Notes: generated by a model from the letters alone, not told the origin. 53,511 nucleotides of DNA from Dehalococcoidia bacterium (GCA_030602785.1 JAUVZB010000009.1:1-53511), one strand, 5' to 3'; shown: positions 14,223-23,900, numbered from the stretch's first letter. Numbers and translations are program-made.

Positions 14223-15608
14223 CTAGATGAGCGGGGCGGCAGCCGTCCCCTGCTCCAGGCTGTCGAAGCGAACCGAACGGTCAACGAAACGAAGCTTGAT
14301 CTGCCCCAGCGGGCCGTTCCGGTGCTTGGCAATAATGATATCGGCGATGCCTTTCGGATATGGCTCGCCCATTATGTCATGTAGTCGGTTCCACTCCTCT
14401 TCCGTGACGTACTTGTCCTCCCGGTAGATGAACACGACTATGTCTGCGTCCTGCTCGATTGTACCCGATTCCCTCAGGTCTGCAAGCTGTGGCAGATGCG
14501 ACGTGCGCCACTCCACCGCCCTGCTGAGCTGTGATACGGCGATGACCGGCACATCAAGCTCGCGCGCAAGCAACTTCAGCGAACGCGTAATCTGGCTGAG
14601 TTCCTGCACGCGCGTTTCCTTCCTGCCCTCACCCTGGATGAGCTGGAGATAGTCGACTATGACCAGGTCCAGCTGTCGCTCAAAAGCCAGGCGCTTCGCC
14701 TTGCTCCTGATTGTCATCGTACCAGCCTGCGGAGTGTCGTCCACGAAGACCGCGGCCTCAGCCAGGCTTCCCGCAGCCTCCATCACTTTTCGTTCTTCCA
14801 CCTCGAAGAACTTGCCCAGCCGGATTTGCCAGAAATCGACGTCCGCCTGCGCGGCAAGCATCCGCTGCACGACAGACTCGGCAGACATCTCGAGGCTGAA
14901 CAGCGCAACACAGGCCTTCTGCTGCACAGCAGCGCGACGGGCGATATCGAGCGCGAGCGTTGTCTTACCAATGCTCGGCCTTGCCGCGAGTACAATCAGG
15001 TCAGATCGCTGCAGCCCTCCAAGCAGCCCGTCAAGGCCGGCGTAGCCGGTCCTGACGTGGGGGATACCACCGGCGCCCCCGTCATCCGTACGCCCCGCCT
15101 GGTCGAAGTACTTGCCAAGCACGTCCCGGATTGACACAAAGTCGCGGGAGTTCTCGCGCATCCGCACCTGGAACAGGGCATCCTCGGCCTGGCTGAGACT
15201 GACATCGATATCCGGCCCCGACTCGTAGCCAATCGCCGCAATCCGTGCGCCTGCCATGATGAGTTTGCGCATGACGGACATCCGTTCCACGATGTTGCCG
15301 TAGTATTCGGCGTGGAGCGAAGTAGGCACTGCGCCAATGAGATGGCTGAGATAGGCGGCCCCTCCCACGCGCTCCAGACAGTCCAGCCGCATAAGCTCGT
15401 GAGCAACGGTAATCTGGTTGATGGCTTCACTGCGCTGGTACAGCGCCAGGCACGCGTCGTAGATATCCGCGTGCATCCCGTCGAAGAAATCGACGCCCTT
15501 GAGGGTGCTAACGACCTTCAGGATGGCATCGGGGTCGATGAGCAGAGAGCCGAGAAGCGCCTCCTCAGCTTCGATGTCGTGTGGCAGGAGCTTCTCCTGA
15601 TCCACCAT
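14223..15608 (-). CDS. dnaB: Replicative DNA helicase
   Basis: Hexameric 5'-3' replicative helicase, 461 residues, full length. The N-terminal domain starts LLPHDIEAEEALLGSLLID. The RecA-like domain carries Walker A ARPSIGKTTLALD, Walker B LVIVDYLQLI, and the C-terminal SQLSRAVE...LRESGTIEQDADIV segment. It lies 9 nt after rplI, a common bacterial pairing, and leads into the DnaD-like and loader genes. Confidence 0.96.
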   Translation of the reverse strand: MVDQEKLLPHDIEAEEALLGSLLIDPDAILKVVSTLKGVDFFDGMHADIYDACLALYQRSEAINQITVAHELMRLDCLERVGGAAYLSHLIGAVPTSLHAEYYGNIVERMSVMRKLIMAGARIAAIGYESGPDIDVSLSQAEDALFQVRMRENSRDFVSIRDVLGKYFDQAGRTDDGGAGGIPHVRTGYAGLDGLLGGLQRSDLIVLAARPSIGKTTLALDIARRAAVQQKACVALFSLEMSAESVVQRMLAAQADVDFWQIRLGKFFEVEERKVMEAAGSLAEAAVFVDDTPQAGTMTIRSKAKRLAFERQLDLVIVDYLQLIQGEGRKETRVQELSQITRSLKLLARELDVPVIAVSQLSRAVEWRTSHLPQLADLRESGTIEQDADIVVFIYREDKYVTEEEWNRLHDIMGEPYPKGIADIIIAKHRNGPLGQIKLRFVDRSVRFDSLEQGTAAAPLI

Positions 15609-15617
15609 CCCTGTCGC

Positions 15618-16079
15618 CTACGACTCGTCATCCGTTTCCGGTTCGATGACGACCGTCACCATCGCCTCTGCTTTGCCGGAGAGCTTAATCTTGACGTCGT
15701 GACTGCCCGCCTCCCGCAGCGGGCGGTCCAGTGCAACGTGCTTCTTGTCTATAGGAGTATCGACAAGCTTGCTCAATTCCTCAGCAATATGCGCGCCTGT
15801 AATCGAGCCAAACAGCTTGTTCTCAGTTCCCACGCGCGCCTTGACGACAATCTGCTGTCCCTCAATACGTGCGGCGAGTATCTCGGCCTTGTGCGCCAGA
15901 TCCTGCTTGCGTTCCAGCTCCTGCCGGATACGAGACTCGGCCTGTTTCAGGGCATTCGGAGTGGCCTCAATCGCAAGCCCCCGGGGCATCAGGTAGTTCC
16001 TCGCGTAGCCGCGTGCAACCTCGCGGGTCTCACCGACCTCGCCGGAACCGAATACGTCCTTCAGAAAGATGACTTTCAT
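15618..16079 (-). CDS. rplI: 50S ribosomal protein bL9
   Basis: Large-subunit protein that extends from the L1 stalk base. The 153-residue sequence opens with [21 protein letters not shown] and the signature [13 protein letters not shown], then the long helix and the RNA-binding C-terminal domain ([21 protein letters not shown]). Its start overlaps the trxB stop by ATGA, and dnaB follows closely. Confidence 0.97.
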   Translation of the reverse strand: MKVIFLKDVFGSGEVGETREVARGYARNYLMPRGLAIEATPNALKQAESRIRQELERKQDLAHKAEILAARIEGQQIVVKARVGTENKLFGSITGAHIAEELSKLVDTPIDKKHVALDRPLREAGSHDVKIKLSGKAEAMVTVVIEPETDDES

Positions 16080-17008
16080 AGTGAGCTGATATACCTCCTT
16101 GCCGAAAGCGCGGCGGTCGCCCCGTCGCCCGCGGCGGTTATGACCTGTCGCGCCGAATTGTGGCGCACGTCTCCCGCGGCGAACACGCCCGCGATGTCTG
16201 TCTCCATCTGTTCATTGATGATGATGCACCCGCCTTCGTCGAGGGCAATCACCCCGTTCAGGAAGCCGGTCGACGGCACAGAACCCACCGCCACAAACAC
16301 ACCGTCCACCGGGAACTCAGAGATTCTACCACTCTTTGTGTCCTTCAGACGCACGGAACTGACCCCGGGCTGCCCGAGCACCTCTTCGACAACCGCGTTC
16401 CACAGGAAAGCAACTTTCGGGTTATCCCCGGCTTTCTCCTGCAGAGCTCTGCTCGCACGCAATTCATCCCTGCGGTGAATCACGGTCACCTGGCTGGCAA
16501 ACGTCGTCAACTCGAGCGCGTCGGTAATCGCAGTGTCACCACCACCAATCACAGCAACCTTCTTCTCACGGTAGAAGGGACCGTCGCAGGTGGCACAGTA
16601 AGAGACCCCCCTGCCGGTCAGTTCTGCCTCTCCGGGAACCCCCAACATGCGGTAGCGAGCGCCGGTAGCCACAATCACGGCCTCGGCGATGACGTCTTCC
16701 TCCGAGGTCCTCACCACATGATGCCCTCCACTGCCCTGCGTAGCCGGCACGAGCGAGGAGACCTCGGCCGTCAGCGTCTCGGCGCCCGCTTGCTCCGCCT
16801 GGCTGTGCATGTACTGCCCGAGTTCGATTCCGGAGATACCTTCGACGAAACCGGGGTAGTTGTCCACACGTGGAGCATTGGCAATCTGCCCGCCGGGAAA
16901 TGCCATCTCAATGATGATGGTGCTCAAACCCGAGCGAGCAGCGTAGAGCCCCGCAGCCAGACCGGCCGGACCTGCTCCGATGACGGCGACCTGGCAAGTC
17001 TTGCTCAT
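16076..17008 (-). CDS. trxB: Thioredoxin reductase (NADPH)
   Basis: FAD flavoenzyme of 310 residues that reduces thioredoxin. FAD site [17 protein letters not shown], redox-active disulfide CATC in [18 protein letters not shown] site [15 protein letters not shown], and the C-terminal FAD motif GVFAAGDVR are all present. An in-frame TTG lies three codons upstream, but the ATG at 17008 is preferred. It heads the minus-strand replication operon. Confidence 0.93.
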   Translation of the reverse strand: MSKTCQVAVIGAGPAGLAAGLYAARSGLSTIIIEMAFPGGQIANAPRVDNYPGFVEGISGIELGQYMHSQAEQAGAETLTAEVSSLVPATQGSGGHHVVRTSEEDVIAEAVIVATGARYRMLGVPGEAELTGRGVSYCATCDGPFYREKKVAVIGGGDTAITDALELTTFASQVTVIHRRDELRASRALQEKAGDNPKVAFLWNAVVEEVLGQPGVSSVRLKDTKSGRISEFPVDGVFVAVGSVPSTGFLNGVIALDEGGCIIINEQMETDIAGVFAAGDVRHNSARQVITAAGDGATAALSARRYISSL

Positions 17009-17016
17009 GTCCGCCA

Positions 17017-17045
17017 ATTTTAGCAGATTGCCCTCTGCTTTTCAT
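17017..17045 (-). promoter_or_regulatory. Promoter of the trxB-rplI-dnaB operon
   Basis: Minus-strand ATGAAA, 17 bp, TAAAAT, with TG one base before the -10 box (extended -10). It lies just upstream of the trxB start and would give a very short leader. Confidence 0.45.
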
Positions 17046-17122
17046 TTGGCCGCAGCACGTACGGGACAGAGTCATCACGTTTGCCTGCACCGCTGTGCTT
17101 GTTGTACATTTTCAGCAGAACA

Positions 17123-17590
17123 ATGCTGACGCCCGACTCCCTCGCCGGAAACCCCATACAGGCTCTCTTCAACGTGAGCGCCTTGTTCCAGCAGCCCGTT
17201 GGCAGCAGCGTTACGTGCCGCATCGACAGTCTCCTTCCCGAAGACCAATCATCCCTCGTGACTGGAAGCGTGAACCTCACTCACACGGGCCGCGGTATCG
17301 CATTGACCGGCGAAGGCGAGGCGAACGTCGTCATGGAATGCACCCGTTGTCTCCGCCAGTTCGACGCCCGGGTGCACTTCAAGATTGAAGAGCAGGTTCA
17401 TCCCGACCCGCGCTACGCCCACCGCAGGGGTGCCGAGGGCTTCGAGGAAGACGGCGAAGTGCGAATAGGTCCCGACAACTCGCTTGACTTAGGAGAGATT
17501 ATCCGCCAACATATCGTGTTGCACTTGCCCATGAGACCATTGTGCCGGGCCGATTGTCCAGGCATACGGGAGATAGATTTAGATGGCTGA
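17123..17590 (+). CDS. yceD: YceD family protein (DUF177)
   Basis: A 155-residue protein with the family's cysteine motifs, CTRCLRQFDARV in the middle and LPMRPLCRADCPGI near the C-terminus, and an acidic segment between them. YceD is almost always encoded directly before rpmF, as here, and is linked to 23S rRNA/large-subunit accumulation. Its 3' end overlaps rpmF by 8 bp. A possible promoter, TTGCCT at 17081 and TGTACA/TACATT at 17103-17110, lies just upstream and diverges from trxB. Confidence 0.88.
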   Translation: MLTPDSLAGNPIQALFNVSALFQQPVGSSVTCRIDSLLPEDQSSLVTGSVNLTHTGRGIALTGEGEANVVMECTRCLRQFDARVHFKIEEQVHPDPRYAHRRGAEGFEEDGEVRIGPDNSLDLGEIIRQHIVLHLPMRPLCRADCPGIREIDLDG

Positions 17591-17777
17591 GCCGAAGAAG
17601 AAAACATCCCAGTCAAGGAAAGGAATGCGCAGGAGTCATCATGCGCTCTCCACCCCATCGCTGGATGTGTGCCCCAACTGCAAGAGCCCCAAGCTGTCCC
17701 ACCGCGTCTGCCCCACGTGCGGCATGTACCGCGGCCGGCAAGTCATTGTGGTGACCTCGACAACCAAGAAAAAGTAG
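17583..17777 (+). CDS. rpmF: 50S ribosomal protein bL32
   Basis: A 64-residue ribosomal protein with the standard start MAEPKKKTSQSRKGMRRSHH and a zinc-ribbon set of four cysteines, CPNC ... CPTC. It is therefore the zinc-binding (C+) form. fabD starts 3 nt after its stop. Confidence 0.96.
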   Translation: MAEPKKKTSQSRKGMRRSHHALSTPSLDVCPNCKSPKLSHRVCPTCGMYRGRQVIVVTSTTKKK

Positions 17778-17779
17778 CG

Positions 17780-18721
17780 ATGTCCGTGTGGGCCGCATAC
17801 GTTTTCCCGGGTCAGGCGTCCCAGAAGGTCGGGATGGGCCTGAGCGTGTACGAGGCGTACTCATCAGCTCGCGCTGTCTTTGACGAAGCTGACGCAACAC
17901 TCGGCTTCCCCATCTCGACACTCTGCTTCGAGGGCCCCTCCGAGGAACTCACCAGGACCATCAACGTGCAACCAGCCCTTGTCGCCACAAGCATGGCCTG
18001 CTTGAAGGCAGCGCAGCAGGCTCTGGGAAGCAAGTTTCCCACACCTGCGTTTCTCGCCGGTCACAGCCTGGGTGAATACACCGCGCTCGTGGCGGCGGAC
18101 TCTCTCAGCCTTGCTGATACCCTGAGACTTGTGCGGGAGCGCGGTCGCCTCATGTACGAGGCCGGACTGAAGAGCCCCGGGAGCATGATGGCGGTGATTG
18201 CCTTCGACCGCACGCCGCTTCAGGAGGTGTGTGCCGCGGCAGGAGTGGAGATATCCAACGTCAATGCACCGGGGCAGCTTGTGATAAGCGGCGCCGTCGA
18301 CAAGCTTGAGATAGCGGCCGAACTGGCGAAAGAGCGAGGCGCCCGACGGGTCATCCCTCTCAACGTCAGCGGCGCATTCCACTCGACGTTGATGGACCCG
18401 GTTCTGGACGAGTTCAACCGATTCCTGGAGTCCTTCGAGTTCCGCGCTCCGAAAACACCCATAGTCTCCAACGTAACGGCTCAGCCCCTTACCGAGGGGG
18501 GCGCGATGCGCGGGGAACTCCTTGCTCAGCTCAGACACTGCATCCAGTGGCAGCCATCTGTTGAGTACATGACCCTCAATGGTGTGACGACGTACTACGA
18601 GATTGGGCCGGGCACGGTCCTGAGCGGCCTTGTCAGGCGAACAAGTCCCGAGACACAGACGATAAACATCTCCGGAGTCGAGGACATCGCCGCGATCGAA
18701 AATCCAGCGCCGTCCGCATAA
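17780..18721 (+). CDS. fabD: Malonyl-CoA:ACP transacylase
   Basis: Transfers the malonyl group from CoA to acyl carrier protein in fatty-acid synthesis. The 313-residue protein has FPGQASQKVGMG at the N-terminus, the nucleophile motif GHSLGEYTA, the later VSGAFHSTLM (catalytic His), and IGPGTVLSGL at the end. The start at 17780 follows the rpmF stop closely. yceD-rpmF followed by fatty-acid genes is a widespread bacterial order. Confidence 0.95.
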   Translation: MSVWAAYVFPGQASQKVGMGLSVYEAYSSARAVFDEADATLGFPISTLCFEGPSEELTRTINVQPALVATSMACLKAAQQALGSKFPTPAFLAGHSLGEYTALVAADSLSLADTLRLVRERGRLMYEAGLKSPGSMMAVIAFDRTPLQEVCAAAGVEISNVNAPGQLVISGAVDKLEIAAELAKERGARRVIPLNVSGAFHSTLMDPVLDEFNRFLESFEFRAPKTPIVSNVTAQPLTEGGAMRGELLAQLRHCIQWQPSVEYMTLNGVTTYYEIGPGTVLSGLVRRTSPETQTINISGVEDIAAIENPAPSA

Positions 18722-18723
18722 GC

Positions 18724-19146
18724 ATGGCCTCACGTCGCAAAGCGCGCAGCATCGCCCTTCAGGTCCTCTACGAAGTCGACACCACGACGCACAGGGCAGA
18801 GGAAGTCCTTGCCCGCCACATGTACGACGACTCGATTACAGAGGATGCCTACGACTTCATCTGCGCAATGGTCCAGGGAGTCCTCGAACACCACCACCAG
18901 CTGGACATAGTCATAGCACGTCACGCGCCGGCCTTCCCGGTGCAGCAGATGGCGGCAATAGACCGCAACATACTGCGCATGGCGCTGTTTGAGATGAAGT
19001 ACTCCGCCGACACGCCACTCAAGGTGAGCATCAACGAGGCAGTTGAACTTGCCAAGAGCTTCGGCAGCGACGCGTCGCCACGGCTGATAAATGGCGTGCT
19101 GGGTTCAGTCGCAGGCGACGAAACAGGGCGAGACACGGGTTCCTAG
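18724..19146 (+). CDS. nusB: Transcription antitermination factor NusB
   Basis: RNA-binding helical protein of 140 residues that acts with NusE in rRNA antitermination. Family segments RRKARSIALQVLYEVD and AAIDRNILRMALFEM...PLKVSINEAVELAKSFGSDASPRLINGVLG are clear. It starts 2 nt after the fabD stop. hypA begins 37 nt later, so the hydrogenase-maturation genes may share this transcript. Confidence 0.95.
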   Translation: MASRRKARSIALQVLYEVDTTTHRAEEVLARHMYDDSITEDAYDFICAMVQGVLEHHHQLDIVIARHAPAFPVQQMAAIDRNILRMALFEMKYSADTPLKVSINEAVELAKSFGSDASPRLINGVLGSVAGDETGRDTGS

Positions 19147-19183
19147 TCCCGGTCTCCCCACAGCAACCAGCAGGCAGGACATC

Positions 19184-19525
19184 ATGCACGAATATGGGAT
19201 AACCGAGAGCTTGCTCAGTATCGTCGAGCAGAAGGCCGGTGAGGCCGGGGTAGAGAAGGTTGAGACGATACGAATAGTCATTGGAGTCCTGACAGGCTTC
19301 GCGCCGGAGAGTATTCAGTTCTACTTCGAGCCCATGAGCCAGAACACCGTAGCTGAGGGCGCGAAGCTCGAGTTCGAGGAGTTGCCCGTGCGGCTCCGCT
19401 GCAGGGCCTGCGGAACTGTGTTCGAGCCGGAGAGCCGAACGTGGGCCTGCCCCGACTGCAACTCGTCGGAGGTGGACATCTCGGGAGGCCGTGAACTATA
19501 CATCAAGGAGATGGAGGTATCGTGA
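19184..19525 (+). CDS. hypA: [NiFe]-hydrogenase maturation nickel chaperone HypA
   Basis: A 113-residue nickel-binding protein. The N-terminal Met-His-Glu that binds nickel is present, as are the two CxxC pairs of the zinc domain (CRAC, CPDC). HypA delivers nickel to the hydrogenase large subunit with HypB. AGGCAGGA precedes the start. The stop overlaps the hypB start by 4 bp. Confidence 0.95.
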   Translation: MHEYGITESLLSIVEQKAGEAGVEKVETIRIVIGVLTGFAPESIQFYFEPMSQNTVAEGAKLEFEELPVRLRCRACGTVFEPESRTWACPDCNSSEVDISGGRELYIKEMEVS

Positions 19526-20184
19526 AGAAGATTGAACTCATCCAGAACATACTGGAGGCGAACAGCGCGACGGCCGAAAGCAACAGAGCAACTCTCGACC
19601 GGAACGGCTGCGCCGCCATCAATGTTATGTCGGCTCCCGGCGCGGGGAAGACCTCAGTCATCCTGCGCACACTCGATCTTCTGCGCCCCGCCATGCGCGT
19701 CGCAGTTGTTGAAGGCGACGTATCCTCCACCGTCGACGCCGAGATGGTACGGGGCGCGTCAGACGCCGTCGTCCAGATCAACACGAGGAGCATGCCCGAG
19801 ACCTGCGCACTCATCGCGGACATGGTGGATGCAGCTCTGAAAAAGCTCCCGCTGTCCGAGATTGACCTGGTCATCATCGAGAACGTGGGCAATCTGATAT
19901 GCCCGTCCGAGTTCGACCTTGGCGAGCGCCTGAAGGTCGTCATTTCGAGCGCGCCTGAGGGTGACGACAAACCACTCAAGTACCCCCTGATATTCGCCGA
20001 CGCCGATGCGGTCATCATCAACAAGTCAGACCTCTTTCCATACGTTGACTTCGACGTTGAGAAGTTCAAGCGCTCGGTCCGCGACCTCAATGCCAGTGCG
20101 CCATTCTTCGAGCTGTCATGCAAGACCGGAGCGGGAGTGGCGGAGTGGGTGGACTGGCTTCGCAGCCAGCTCCACGGGAAGTGA
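19522..20184 (+). CDS. hypB: Hydrogenase/urease accessory GTPase HypB
   Basis: GTPase of 220 residues that drives nickel insertion. P-loop SAPGAGKTS (37-45), EGDVSS (64-69), NKSD and the dimerisation segment ENVGNLICPSEFDLGE (C127) are intact. It lacks the N-terminal CxxCGC site and a His-rich stretch, as many HypB do. Unusually, the G-domain metal motif (normally NTGKGCHLD) reads NTRSMPETCALI: the cysteine (C95) is kept after a three-residue insertion, but the adjacent His is Ala96. Metal handling may therefore differ. Confidence 0.94.
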   Translation: MKKIELIQNILEANSATAESNRATLDRNGCAAINVMSAPGAGKTSVILRTLDLLRPAMRVAVVEGDVSSTVDAEMVRGASDAVVQINTRSMPETCALIADMVDAALKKLPLSEIDLVIIENVGNLICPSEFDLGERLKVVISSAPEGDDKPLKYPLIFADADAVIINKSDLFPYVDFDVEKFKRSVRDLNASAPFFELSCKTGAGVAEWVDWLRSQLHGK

Positions 20185-20225
20185 CAGAGTCCCGGGCCAC
20201 GCCCGGGTCTCCGCAGTGAGCTGAT

Positions 20226-22526
20226 ATGAGTCCTGATTCCGACACAACGTGTCTCGGTGTCCGCGTCCGGGGAATAGTCCAGGGTGTCGGCTTCCGTCCA
20301 TTCGTGTACCGCCTTGCGGCCGATACCGGACTCTCCGGCTGGGTGAGGAATACGTCGGATGGTGTGCAGATCGAGGTCGAGGGCCCACGGCGGTCAACCG
20401 GACTGTTCCTCCGCAAGCTGAGAGAGGCCGCCCCCCCTCTGTCTCACATCGACGAGGTCACAACGGAGGAATGTCCACCACGGGGATTCGCGCGGTTCGA
20501 GATACGAGAAAGCCTGTTCGAAGAGGGAAAGAGCCAGCTCGTCTCACCTGACATCGCCACATGTCCGGCCTGCCTGGAGGAGTTGCTCGATGCCACCGAC
20601 AGGCGTCACCAATACCCCTTCACCAACTGCACCAACTGCGGCCCCCGGTTCACGATTATCACGGACATGCCATACGACCGCTCCAAGACGACCATGAGGT
20701 CGTTCGCGATGTGCCCGGAATGCCAGGCCGAGTACGACGACCCTCTCGACAGGCGCTTCCACGCACAGCCAAATGCCTGCCCCGTATGCGGCCCGAGCCT
20801 CAGCCTGCTCGACGCACACGGTGCGACAGTAGAGTGCGCCGACCCGCTGGCACAGACATCCACGCTCCTCAAGAAGGGCGCCATCGTAGCCATCAAAGGG
20901 CTCGGCGGTTTCCTCCTCGCGTGCGATGCAACGTCGCCGCAGGCGGTGCGTCTCCTGCGCGAGCGCAAGCAGAGACCCGCTAAGCCGTTCGCAATAATGG
21001 TGCCGGACCTCGAGGTTGCGGCGCAGCACTGCGACGTCTCGGAGCAGGAGTCCTCGCTGCTCGCGTCGCCGGCCGCTCCGATCGTCCTTGCGAGATGGAA
21101 GGACAGCTCGTCCATATGCCATGAGGTTGCCCCCAGCCTGTTGTACCTCGGGCTCATGCTGCCATATACGCCGCTTCATCACGTTCTGCTTCGGCACTGC
21201 GAAATGCCTCTCGTCATGACCAGCGGGAACCTCAGTGAGGAGCCGATTGCGGCAGGCAATGAGGAGGCCCTGAGACGCCTCGCAGACATCGCGGACTACT
21301 TCCTCATGCACAACCGACCCATCCACTCCAGGTATGACGACAGCGTGGCCATGGTCGTCGATGGAACGGTCCAGATGCTGCGCAGGGCACGCGGCTACGC
21401 CCCCAATCCCGTCGCACTCCCGTTCGAGGCGCCCCGGATACTGGCGACCGGGGCCCAGACGAAGAACACGTTCTGCCTCACGAGAGGACATCACGCGTTC
21501 GTCTCCCAACACATCGGCGACCTGGACAGCGTCGAGACGCTGGACCATTTCGAGGCAACAATACTACTCTACACAAAGCTCTTCCGCGCCGAGCCGGAAC
21601 TCGTGGCACATGACCTGCACCCGGATTACCTGTCGACGCGATACGCGCAGGACATGTCTCAACGCGGACTCAGGACCTGTGCAGTGCAGCACCACCATGC
21701 GCACATCGCCGCTTGCATGGTCGAGAACGGAGTGACGGAGCCCGTCATCGGGGTCGCTTTCGACGGCGCAGGCCTCGGAGCGGATGGGCACATCTGGGGA
21801 GGCGAGTTCCTGGTCTGCGACTTCGCGGCCTTCCGCAGAGTCGGCCGCATCGAGTACCTTCCGCTCGCCGGTGGCGATGCGGCCACACTGCGGCCGTACC
21901 GCACAGCAGTTGGCTACATCATGACCCTGTTCGGCAACGGTGGGTTGGACCGTAGCCCCTTTCTCCTCGGCCAGCTAGCGGAGGGCGAGGGCGATATCAT
22001 CGCGAGACAGGTAGGAAGCGGGCTTAACGCGCCGCTCTGCTCGAGCATGGGGCGGCTTTTTGACGCTGTGGCAGCCATTGCGGGGCTCCGACACCGGATT
22101 GCCTACGAGGGCCAGGCGGCGGTTGAACTCGAGATGGCCGCCCATCGGCATGGCGGACCAGCCCCGACAGGCCGCTACGCGTTTCAGGTGGACAAGACCG
22201 ACGGCACGTATGTCCTGGGAGTTGCGCCACTGCTATCCGCCGTGTTGGATGATATTCACGCCGGGCAGCCGGCGAGCCTGGTGGCGGCGGCATTTCACGA
22301 GGCAGTTGCGCAGATGACCGCCGACATGTGCAGTCGCATCGCAGCCGACAGCGGCATCCGGACAGTCGCGTTAAGCGGGGGCATCTTCCAGAACAGGCTG
22401 CTGCTACACAGGGTGAGGGCGCTCCTGGGCGAAGCGGGCCTCAACGTGTTGCTGCACACCACACTGCCGTCCAACGACGGTTGTGTCTCCCTGGGGCAAG
22501 CGGTTGTCGCGGCGCACGCCACGTAG
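20226..22526 (+). CDS. hypF: Carbamoyltransferase HypF
   Basis: A 766-residue enzyme that makes the thiocarbamate precursor of the cyanide ligands on HypE. Domains in order: acylphosphatase (GVRVRGIVQGVGFRPFVYR), two paired zinc fingers (CPAC...CTNC and CPEC...CPVC), YrdC-like (LLKKGAIVAIKGLGGF), and the Kae1-like carbamoyltransferase (QHHHAHIAACM, AFDGAGLGADGHIWGGEF, SGGIFQNRLL). Length is normal. It starts 41 nt after hypB. Confidence 0.96.
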   Translation: MSPDSDTTCLGVRVRGIVQGVGFRPFVYRLAADTGLSGWVRNTSDGVQIEVEGPRRSTGLFLRKLREAAPPLSHIDEVTTEECPPRGFARFEIRESLFEEGKSQLVSPDIATCPACLEELLDATDRRHQYPFTNCTNCGPRFTIITDMPYDRSKTTMRSFAMCPECQAEYDDPLDRRFHAQPNACPVCGPSLSLLDAHGATVECADPLAQTSTLLKKGAIVAIKGLGGFLLACDATSPQAVRLLRERKQRPAKPFAIMVPDLEVAAQHCDVSEQESSLLASPAAPIVLARWKDSSSICHEVAPSLLYLGLMLPYTPLHHVLLRHCEMPLVMTSGNLSEEPIAAGNEEALRRLADIADYFLMHNRPIHSRYDDSVAMVVDGTVQMLRRARGYAPNPVALPFEAPRILATGAQTKNTFCLTRGHHAFVSQHIGDLDSVETLDHFEATILLYTKLFRAEPELVAHDLHPDYLSTRYAQDMSQRGLRTCAVQHHHAHIAACMVENGVTEPVIGVAFDGAGLGADGHIWGGEFLVCDFAAFRRVGRIEYLPLAGGDAATLRPYRTAVGYIMTLFGNGGLDRSPFLLGQLAEGEGDIIARQVGSGLNAPLCSSMGRLFDAVAAIAGLRHRIAYEGQAAVELEMAAHRHGGPAPTGRYAFQVDKTDGTYVLGVAPLLSAVLDDIHAGQPASLVAAAFHEAVAQMTADMCSRIAADSGIRTVALSGGIFQNRLLLHRVRALLGEAGLNVLLHTTLPSNDGCVSLGQAVVAAHAT

Positions 22527-22557
22527 TCATTCACAGTCACTGATTCTCGTCTCGCGT

Positions 22558-22587
22558 TTGTACTCGCGGTCCCTCGCGGGCTACAAT
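22558..22587 (+). promoter_or_regulatory. Candidate internal promoter before hypC
   Basis: TTGTAC, 18 bp, TACAAT, ending 10 nt before the hypC start. It lies in a 71-bp gap between hypF and hypC and could drive hypCD, the unknown gene and hypE separately. Confidence 0.45.
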
Positions 22588-22597
22588 GACCTCCGTT

Positions 22598-22825
22598 ATG
22601 TGTCTGGCTATACCTGCGCTCATCACATCCATAGACGGCAATGACGCCGAGGCAGACATCGAAGGCGTCAAGAGAAAGATAGGCATCATGCTCACGCCGC
22701 AGGTGAAGGTAGGCGACTACGTTCTCTTGCACACGGGGTTCTCAATAGGAATCGTGAACGCGACAGAGGCAGAAGAGACGCTCGCGTTGTTCAGGGAACT
22801 GGCAGAAGTCAGTGAGATTCGTTGA
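22598..22825 (+). CDS. hypC: Hydrogenase maturation chaperone HypC
   Basis: A 75-residue chaperone that carries the Fe(CN)2CO group with HypD. The start at 22598 gives MCLAIPALI, placing the essential Cys at position 2. An upstream in-frame start would bury this Cys and was rejected. The VGDYVLLHTGFSIGIV segment with its conserved His is present. The 3' end overlaps hypD by 14 bp. Confidence 0.95.
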   Translation: MCLAIPALITSIDGNDAEADIEGVKRKIGIMLTPQVKVGDYVLLHTGFSIGIVNATEAEETLALFRELAEVSEIR

Positions 22826-23900
22826 CGAGTTCCACGACCCCGCGCTTGCAGGGAAGCTCGCCCGGCGCATCGCGGAAGTCTCCACAAGACCCGTCCAATT
22901 CATGGAGTTCTGCGGCGGGCACACCCACGCCATCCTCCGACACGGCATTCGCGACCTCCTTCCGTCGACCGTGGTCATGCGGTCGGGCCCCGGCTGTCCG
23001 GTCTGTGTGACCTCAATGCGTGACATCGACAGGGCCATAGCTGTGGCCCGGACACCGGGCACAATTGTAGCCACCTATGGAGACCTCGTGAGGGTGCCCG
23101 GAAGCCAGACCACGCTGGAACGGGCGAGAGCTACGGGAGCGGACGTGAGAGTAGTCTACTCCGCCAGTGACGCGCTCCAGGTTGCCGAGCAGAACCCCGA
23201 CAGGCAGGTTGTCCTCCTCGGCATAGGATTCGAGACGACCGCCCCAACCGTCGCCGCATCAGTCGTCGAGGCTGACCAGAAGAAACTCGCCAACTACCGG
23301 ATCCTGTCGCTGCTCAAGCTCACGCCTCCGGTGATGCGCGCTCTGCTCGACAGTGGAGAAACCAGCATCGACGGCATCGTCTGCCCCGGTCATGTAAGCG
23401 TCGTCATAGGCACACACCCATACGATTTCATCCCGCCGCGCTACCACGTGGGCTGCGTCGTGTCGGGATTCGAGCCGCTTGACATACTACGCAGCATCCA
23501 GCTACTCGTAGAGCAGGCGGAACGGGGCACGCCATCCGTCGTGAACGCCTACCCTCGCGTCGTTCACGCCGACGGCAACCCGGTGGCGCTCGAGATGATG
23601 GCCAGGGTATTCGAACCATGCGACGCCGAGTGGCGCGGTATCGGCACAGTCCCGGCCAGCGGCCTGGCCCTGCAGCCCGAGTTCCAGTGCTTCGACGCCA
23701 ACGCAGCCTTCGACATCCGGGTGGAGACATCCCCGGAGCCACCCGGCTGCCGCTGCGGCGACATACTGCGGGGAGCGGCGGAGCCGGCGGACTGCCCTCT
23801 GTTCGCACGAAGCTGCACCCCTGAGCACCCGGTCGGGCCCTGCATGGTCTCCAACGAAGGGGCCTGCGCTGCACACTATCGATATTCCCTCGGTGCATGA
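22812..23900 (+). CDS. hypD: Hydrogenase maturation protein HypD
   Basis: A [4Fe-4S] scaffold protein of 362 residues on which the Fe(CN)2CO unit is built. EFCGGHTHAI, GPGCPVC, and the cysteine-rich C-terminus (CRCGD...CPLFARSC...GPCMVSNEGACAAHY) are all visible. The start is GTG at 22812 inside the end of hypC, and no ATG alternative exists nearby. Confidence 0.96.
   Translation: MRFVDEFHDPALAGKLARRIAEVSTRPVQFMEFCGGHTHAILRHGIRDLLPSTVVMRSGPGCPVCVTSMRDIDRAIAVARTPGTIVATYGDLVRVPGSQTTLERARATGADVRVVYSASDALQVAEQNPDRQVVLLGIGFETTAPTVAASVVEADQKKLANYRILSLLKLTPPVMRALLDSGETSIDGIVCPGHVSVVIGTHPYDFIPPRYHVGCVVSGFEPLDILRSIQLLVEQAERGTPSVVNAYPRVVHADGNPVALEMMARVFEPCDAEWRGIGTVPASGLALQPEFQCFDANAAFDIRVETSPEPPGCRCGDILRGAAEPADCPLFARSCTPEHPVGPCMVSNEGACAAHYRYSLGA

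Noticed and set aside
15312-16478. 388-codon plus-strand frame across dnaB, rplI and trxB
   Set aside because: Antisense to three certain genes with no domain and no ribosome-binding site; a shadow frame.
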